A DNA stretch of 64,000 nucleotides, from assembly GCA_016714045.1 (NCBI GenBank), contig JADJNY010000006.1, forward strand, positions 372,001 to 436,000, in the 5' to 3' direction. Origin of the DNA: Planctomycetota bacterium (GTDB lineage Bacteria > Planctomycetota > UBA1135 > GCA-002686595). Numbering within the stretch: position 1 is the stretch's first letter; each line of letters starts with the position of its first letter. Both the position numbers and the translations under genes were made by a program. The notes beneath the pieces are model-generated. The model did no database searches and had not been told where the DNA came from. It was given only the letters and a program-made list of their open reading frames with translations. Below, in pieces: positions 60,609 through 64,000 of the stretch.

Positions 60609-62008
60609 ATGAAGCCCGTGCTCCTGATCGACGCGGTCGGATTGACGCCGCGCCTCCTCGGCCCGCGCACGCCGCACCTGAACACGCTCGCCGCGCGTGC
60701 GCCGATGACGACCGTCCTGCCGGCGGTCACGTGCAGCGCGCAGGCGACGATGTTGACGGGCACGCTCCCGTCGCAACACGGCGCGGTCGGCAACGGCTGG
60801 CTCGCGCGACAGAGCAATGAGGTCGCGCTCTGGCGCCAGTCGAACGCGCTCGTCTCCGGCGAGAAGCTCTACGAGGCCGCGAAGCGCCTCGATCCGTCCG
60901 CGACGATCGCGAAGATCTTCTGGTGGTGGAACCTCGGCGCCGCGGTCGACTGGTCGATCACGCCGCGCCCCTACTACCCCGCCGACGGACGCAAGATCCC
61001 GGCGGTGTACGGCTGGCCGAAGCCGTACTCGGAGGAGCTCGAGCGCGAGCTCGGCGCCTTCCCGTTCTTCGACTTCTGGGGCCCCAAGTCGGGCCTGCCG
61101 TCGACGCGCTGGCTCGCCGACGCCGCGATCCGCACGCTCGAGCGTCAGCGTCCCACGCTGACGATGGTCTACCTCCCCCACCTCGACTACGACTTCCAGC
61201 GCTACGGTCCCGACGACGCGCGCTCGCTGAAGGCGGTCGGGGAGCTCGACGCCGTGATCGGCGACCTCCTGCGCGCCGCGGAACGCGCGGGCGCCGAGAC
61301 GATCGTCGTCAGCGAGTACGGCATCACGTCCGTCTCGCGCGCCGTGCATCCCAACCGCGCGCTGCGCGAGGCCGGGTTGCTCGAAGCGCGCGCGACGCCG
61401 GCGGGCGAGGTGCTCGATCTGTTCGGCAGCCGCGCGTTCGCGGTCAGCGACCACCAGCTCGCGCACGTCTACACGAAGGACCGCGCGAGCACGGAAGAGG
61501 CGGCGAAGGCGCTGGAGTCGCTCCCCGGCGTCGACCTCGTGCTCGGCGAGAAAGGCAAGCGCGCGCTCGGCCTCGATCATTCGCGCGCGGGCGACGTCGT
61601 GCTCGTGAGCATGCCCGACGCGTGGTTCACCTACTACTACTGGCTCGACGACCGCGCGCGCCCGACTTCGCGCGCACGGTCGACATCCACCGCAAGCCGG
61701 GCTACGACCCGTGCGAGCTCTTCGTCGACCCGACGCTCGCGCTCCCGAAGCTGCGCGTCGCGCGCCGCCTCGCGCAGAAGAAGCTCGGGATGCGCTACTT
61801 GATGGACGTGATCCCGCTCGACGCGTCGCTCGTCAAGGGCAGCCACGGACGGCTGCCCGACGATCCGCAGGACGGTCCCGTGTTCCTGTGCTCAAGTCCG
61901 TTCGGCGCGTGCGGGCCCGGGCCGGACACGAAGGGGCCCGGCGCGAGCGGGCTCGTCGCGATGACGTCGGTGAAGGACCGCGTGCTCGCGCTGCTCAATC
62001 GCGCGTGA
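60609..62008 (+). CDS. Alkaline-phosphatase-superfamily phosphodiesterase (one frameshift)
   Basis: About 466 residues, cytoplasmic, of the nucleotide pyrophosphatase/phosphodiesterase group. Metal and nucleophile region: [29 protein letters not shown], then the Thr nucleophile in [11 protein letters not shown]. Later [24 protein letters not shown] and [11 protein letters not shown] supply further ligands. The frame breaks at about 61661-61663; one extra C in CCC rejoins it to [20 protein letters not shown], and the total length is one base short of a multiple of three. Hydrolyses a phosphodiester or pyrophosphate; substrate unknown. Followed after four bases by the MFS gene. Confidence 0.87.
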
Positions 62009-62012
62009 CGGC

Positions 62013-63230
62013 ATGCAGGGAGCGCGCACGAGCCCCGGTTGGATCGCGCGCCTCTTCCGCGGCATGCCGCGCAACGTCGTGGCGCTCGGCGTCGTCAGCC
62101 TGTTCGCCGACGCCGCGGGCGACATGATCGCGCCGTTGCTCCCCGTGTTCGTCGCGGGGCTCGCGGGCGGCGGACCGCTCGCGCTCGGCTGGATCGAGGG
62201 CATCGCGGACGCGCTGTCGAGCTTGCTCAAGCTCCTCGCGGGCGCGTGGTCGGATCGCCTGCGGAAGCGCAAGGGCCTCGTCGTCGTCGGGTACGTACTC
62301 GCGGCGCTCGCGCGGCCCTTGATGGCGCTCGCGGGCGCCGCGTGGCACGCAGGAGCGGTGCGCGCGCTCGACCGCACGGGCAAGGGTCTGCGCACGAGCC
62401 CCCGCGATGCGCTGCTCGCCGCCGCCGTCGAGCCGGCGCGGCGCGGCGAGGCGTTCGGACTGCACCGCGCGATGGACCACGCGGGCGCGGTGATCGGGCC
62501 GCTCGTCGCGGTGCTGCTGCTGTCGGTCTTCGCGTTCGAGGTGCGCGAGGTGTTCTGGGTCGCGACGATCCCGGGCGCGCTGTCCGTCGTCGTGCTGCTC
62601 GTGTGGGTGCGCGACGAGGACGCGATCGAAGCGCCGCCGCGCTCGGCGGAGCCGCTGAAGCCGCTGCCGAGCCGCGCGATGTTGCGTTTCCTCGGCCCGC
62701 TCGCGGTGTTCACGCTGGGGAACGCGAGCGATCTCTTCATCGTGCTGCGCGCGAGCGAATCGCTCGGCGTGAACGGCTCGATCCTGGCGCTGCCGCTCTT
62801 GTGGCTCGCGCTGCACGTGGTGAAGCTCACGAGCTCGCTGTATGCCGGACGGTTGACGGATCGGCTCGGGGCGCGGCCGTTGATCCTCGCGGGGTGGGTC
62901 GTGTACGCGGCGATCTACGGCGGGCTCGCGTTCGCGGGGGATGCGTGGGTCGTCGTCGTGCTCTCGATCCTCTACGGGACGTACCACGGACTGACCGAGG
63001 GAGCGGAGAAGGCGCTGGTCGCCGAGCTCTCGCTGCCCGAGGAGCGCGGGGCTGCGTATGGGTGGTACCACCTCGTGCTCGGAGTGTGCGCGCTACCGGC
63101 GAGCGTCGCGTTCGGCTTCTTGTGGCAACGATTCGGGAGCGCGAGCTCGTTCCTGACGAGCGCTGCGCTCGCACTCGTCGCGTGCGCCCTGCTCCTGGCC
63201 GCCCGTCCGAACGCGCGCGCTCGGAGCTGA
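62013..63230 (+). CDS. MFS transporter
   Basis: 405 residues, 12 helices. The loop 2-3 motif is GAWSDRLRKRKGLVVVGY and its echo in the second half is YAGRLTDRLGARPLILAGW. RTGKGLRTSPRDAL lies in the first half. The group resembles sugar- or drug-type exporters without a clear named match. The ATG at 62013 lies four bases after the phosphodiesterase stop, so they are co-transcribed and may handle related compounds. Confidence 0.9.
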   Translation: MQGARTSPGWIARLFRGMPRNVVALGVVSLFADAAGDMIAPLLPVFVAGLAGGGPLALGWIEGIADALSSLLKLLAGAWSDRLRKRKGLVVVGYVLAALARPLMALAGAAWHAGAVRALDRTGKGLRTSPRDALLAAAVEPARRGEAFGLHRAMDHAGAVIGPLVAVLLLSVFAFEVREVFWVATIPGALSVVVLLVWVRDEDAIEAPPRSAEPLKPLPSRAMLRFLGPLAVFTLGNASDLFIVLRASESLGVNGSILALPLLWLALHVVKLTSSLYAGRLTDRLGARPLILAGWVVYAAIYGGLAFAGDAWVVVVLSILYGTYHGLTEGAEKALVAELSLPEERGAAYGWYHLVLGVCALPASVAFGFLWQRFGSASSFLTSAALALVACALLLAARPNARARS

Positions 63231-63233
63231 CGC

Positions 63234-63821
63234 TCAGTTCGCGTCGCGCGCAGCCTTGCCCGCGACGACCACGACGTCGAGCGCGCGCGACAAGAGCCCG
63301 TCCTCGGTCCCGTGGCCGCGCCACTCGAGCGCGACCTCGTTCTTTTCGAGCCGCAGGATGGCGTCCTTCGGGAAGGAGGCGAAGGCGGCGCGGACGTCGT
63401 CCGTGAGCCACGCGCGGGCGAGAGCCGTGTCGTCGGAGAGGACGACGGAGTTCAGGCTGAAGTCGCCGCCGAAGGGCACCTCGGCCGCGGCGAACGAGGC
63501 GAAGTAGCTCGCGAGGCCGCGCGGGCGGACGTCGACGCGCGCGCGCACCGGGCGGCCGAAGCGCGCCGAGACACGGGTGAACCAGTGCCGGCGCCGACCG
63601 CTGCGGCGCCGCACGGGCTGCGCCGTGATCTCGAGGCCATCGAGCGTGCCGTACGCGCGCACGTCGAAGCCGAGGAAGCCCGTGTCGTCCGTGACGTGCA
63701 GGCCGTGTTGCACGGCGAGGGCGCCGAGGGCCGCGCGCGTGCGGCTCTCGTGGGACTTGCGCACCAGGAGCACGACGGCGAGCACGGCGAGGAAACCGAC
63801 GAGCGGAAAGAGGACTTCCAT
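63234..63821 (-). CDS. Single-span membrane protein, unknown
   Basis: 195 residues. One N-terminal helix (VLFPLVGFLAVLAVVLLV), then a ~165-residue cytoplasmic domain beginning AALGALAVQHGLHV with mixed alpha/beta prediction (FDVRAYGTLDGLEITAQPVRRR, FTRVSARFGRPVRARVDVRPRG). I do not recognise a family. The ATG at 63821 is preceded at 12 nt by a TACACT box. It converges with the MFS gene with a three-base gap. Confidence 0.75.
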   Translation of the reverse strand: MEVLFPLVGFLAVLAVVLLVRKSHESRTRAALGALAVQHGLHVTDDTGFLGFDVRAYGTLDGLEITAQPVRRRSGRRRHWFTRVSARFGRPVRARVDVRPRGLASYFASFAAAEVPFGGDFSLNSVVLSDDTALARAWLTDDVRAAFASFPKDAILRLEKNEVALEWRGHGTEDGLLSRALDVVVVAGKAARDAN

Positions 63822-63834
63822 GGGAGTTTCCGCA

Positions 63835-63840
63835 GTGTAC
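63835..63840 (-). promoter_or_regulatory. -10-like box TACACT
   Basis: TACACT twelve nt before the ATG at 63821. Confidence 0.4.
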
Positions 63841-63899
63841 GCGCGACGGCGCGCCTTCACTCGCCCTGTGGCGGGGTTCCTGCGCGCGGGCATCGCCGC

Positions 63900-63905
63900 T
63901 AGACT
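63900..63905 (+). promoter_or_regulatory. -10-like box TAGACT
   Basis: GCTAGACT, 24 nt before the ATG at 63930, with GAGGAG as Shine-Dalgarno in between. Confidence 0.45.
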
Positions 63906-63929
63906 CCCGCGCCCCACTCGAGGAGACCC

Positions 63930-64000
63930 ATGAGCCCCTACCGCTACGTCCTCTTCGGCGCCGGCCGCCAAGGCACCGCCGCCGTCCACGACCTCGTCCT
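63930..64000 (+). CDS. Start of a saccharopine-dehydrogenase-like gene (partial)
   Basis: Only 23 codons are in the window: MSPYRYVLFGAGRQGTAAVH and onward. FGAGRQGTAAVHDLV is the NAD(P)-binding glycine-rich turn typical of saccharopine dehydrogenase/reductase-like proteins. GAGGAG lies 5 nt before the ATG and a TAGACT box 24 nt before it. Continues beyond the right edge. Confidence 0.7.
   Translation, partial: MSPYRYVLFGAGRQGTAAVHDLV

Overview
The window is high-GC DNA (about 70% by eye) from what is most likely a member of the Planctomycetota. The best evidence is the secreted beta-propeller-like protein at 23243-26006. It ends in a Cys-rich module (CPC...GCANS, then FGDG and RC) that I know from planctomycete surface proteins. 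A YfhO-type membrane protein, DUF885 and sialidase-like secreted enzymes and many orphan lipoproteins fit this. No rRNA, tRNA, CRISPR array, integrase or transposase is visible. I annotate 48 protein genes, one of them cut by the right edge.

Layout: 40-2422, a Wzx-type flippase and a CDP-alcohol phosphatidyltransferase; 2740-5055, a queuosine-precursor-type transporter, an unknown helical protein and Fpg; 5167-11135, two tandem poly-HAMP chemoreceptors; 11400-13364, a small exported protein and an OprB-like porin; 13881-16709, a nitrate/sulfonate-type ABC importer whose binding protein has an in-frame UGA at a motif position where I expect cysteine; 16931-21212, an aminotransferase and a YfhO-like protein; 21525-30471, an FeS/NrfD fusion and a molybdopterin oxidoreductase separated by a surface protein and NhaA; 30481-33272, a nucleotidyltransferase/winged-helix pair (toxin-antitoxin-like) and an ArsR/VOC pair; 33612-37447, a lipoprotein, a DUF2238 protein and an ApbE-DUF2271/PepSY pair; 37633-46201, a DUF885 peptidase, a DUF4132 giant with its small partner, and a DUF5829 protein; 46505-54465, a secreted MBL-fold protein, a MarR/CPA1 antiporter divergon, a kinase, an FMN reductase and a glycoside-hydrolase-like protein; 54670-64000, an M23 peptidase, a fused YeeE/DUF6691 transporter, an esterase, an epimerase, a sialidase-like protein, a Rieske protein, a phosphodiesterase, an MFS transporter and the start of a saccharopine-dehydrogenase-like gene.

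The most interesting observations are these. (1) The ABC binding protein at 15618-16709 reads through one UGA in the motif U-H-L-T-C. It is followed at 14 nt by a perfect 7-bp stem with loop AGUUG, which fits a bacterial SECIS and makes it a candidate selenoprotein. (2) Four copies of a ~150-bp intergenic repeat share a hairpin with a TCCT loop, a covarying stem and a nearly invariant 3' core. (3) Many genes have a TAnnnT -10 box only 6-9 nt before the start codon, suggesting common leaderless transcription. (4) A YeeE gene appears to have been fused to its downstream partner by an internal deletion that kept the old Shine-Dalgarno and GTGA overlap. (5) Two decayed copies of the 3' end of the FeS/NrfD gene lie upstream of the molybdopterin gene.

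Four long genes carry single-base frameshifts, each in or beside a short C/G run and each explained by one base too many or too few. These are probably consensus errors, and the genes are annotated as whole.
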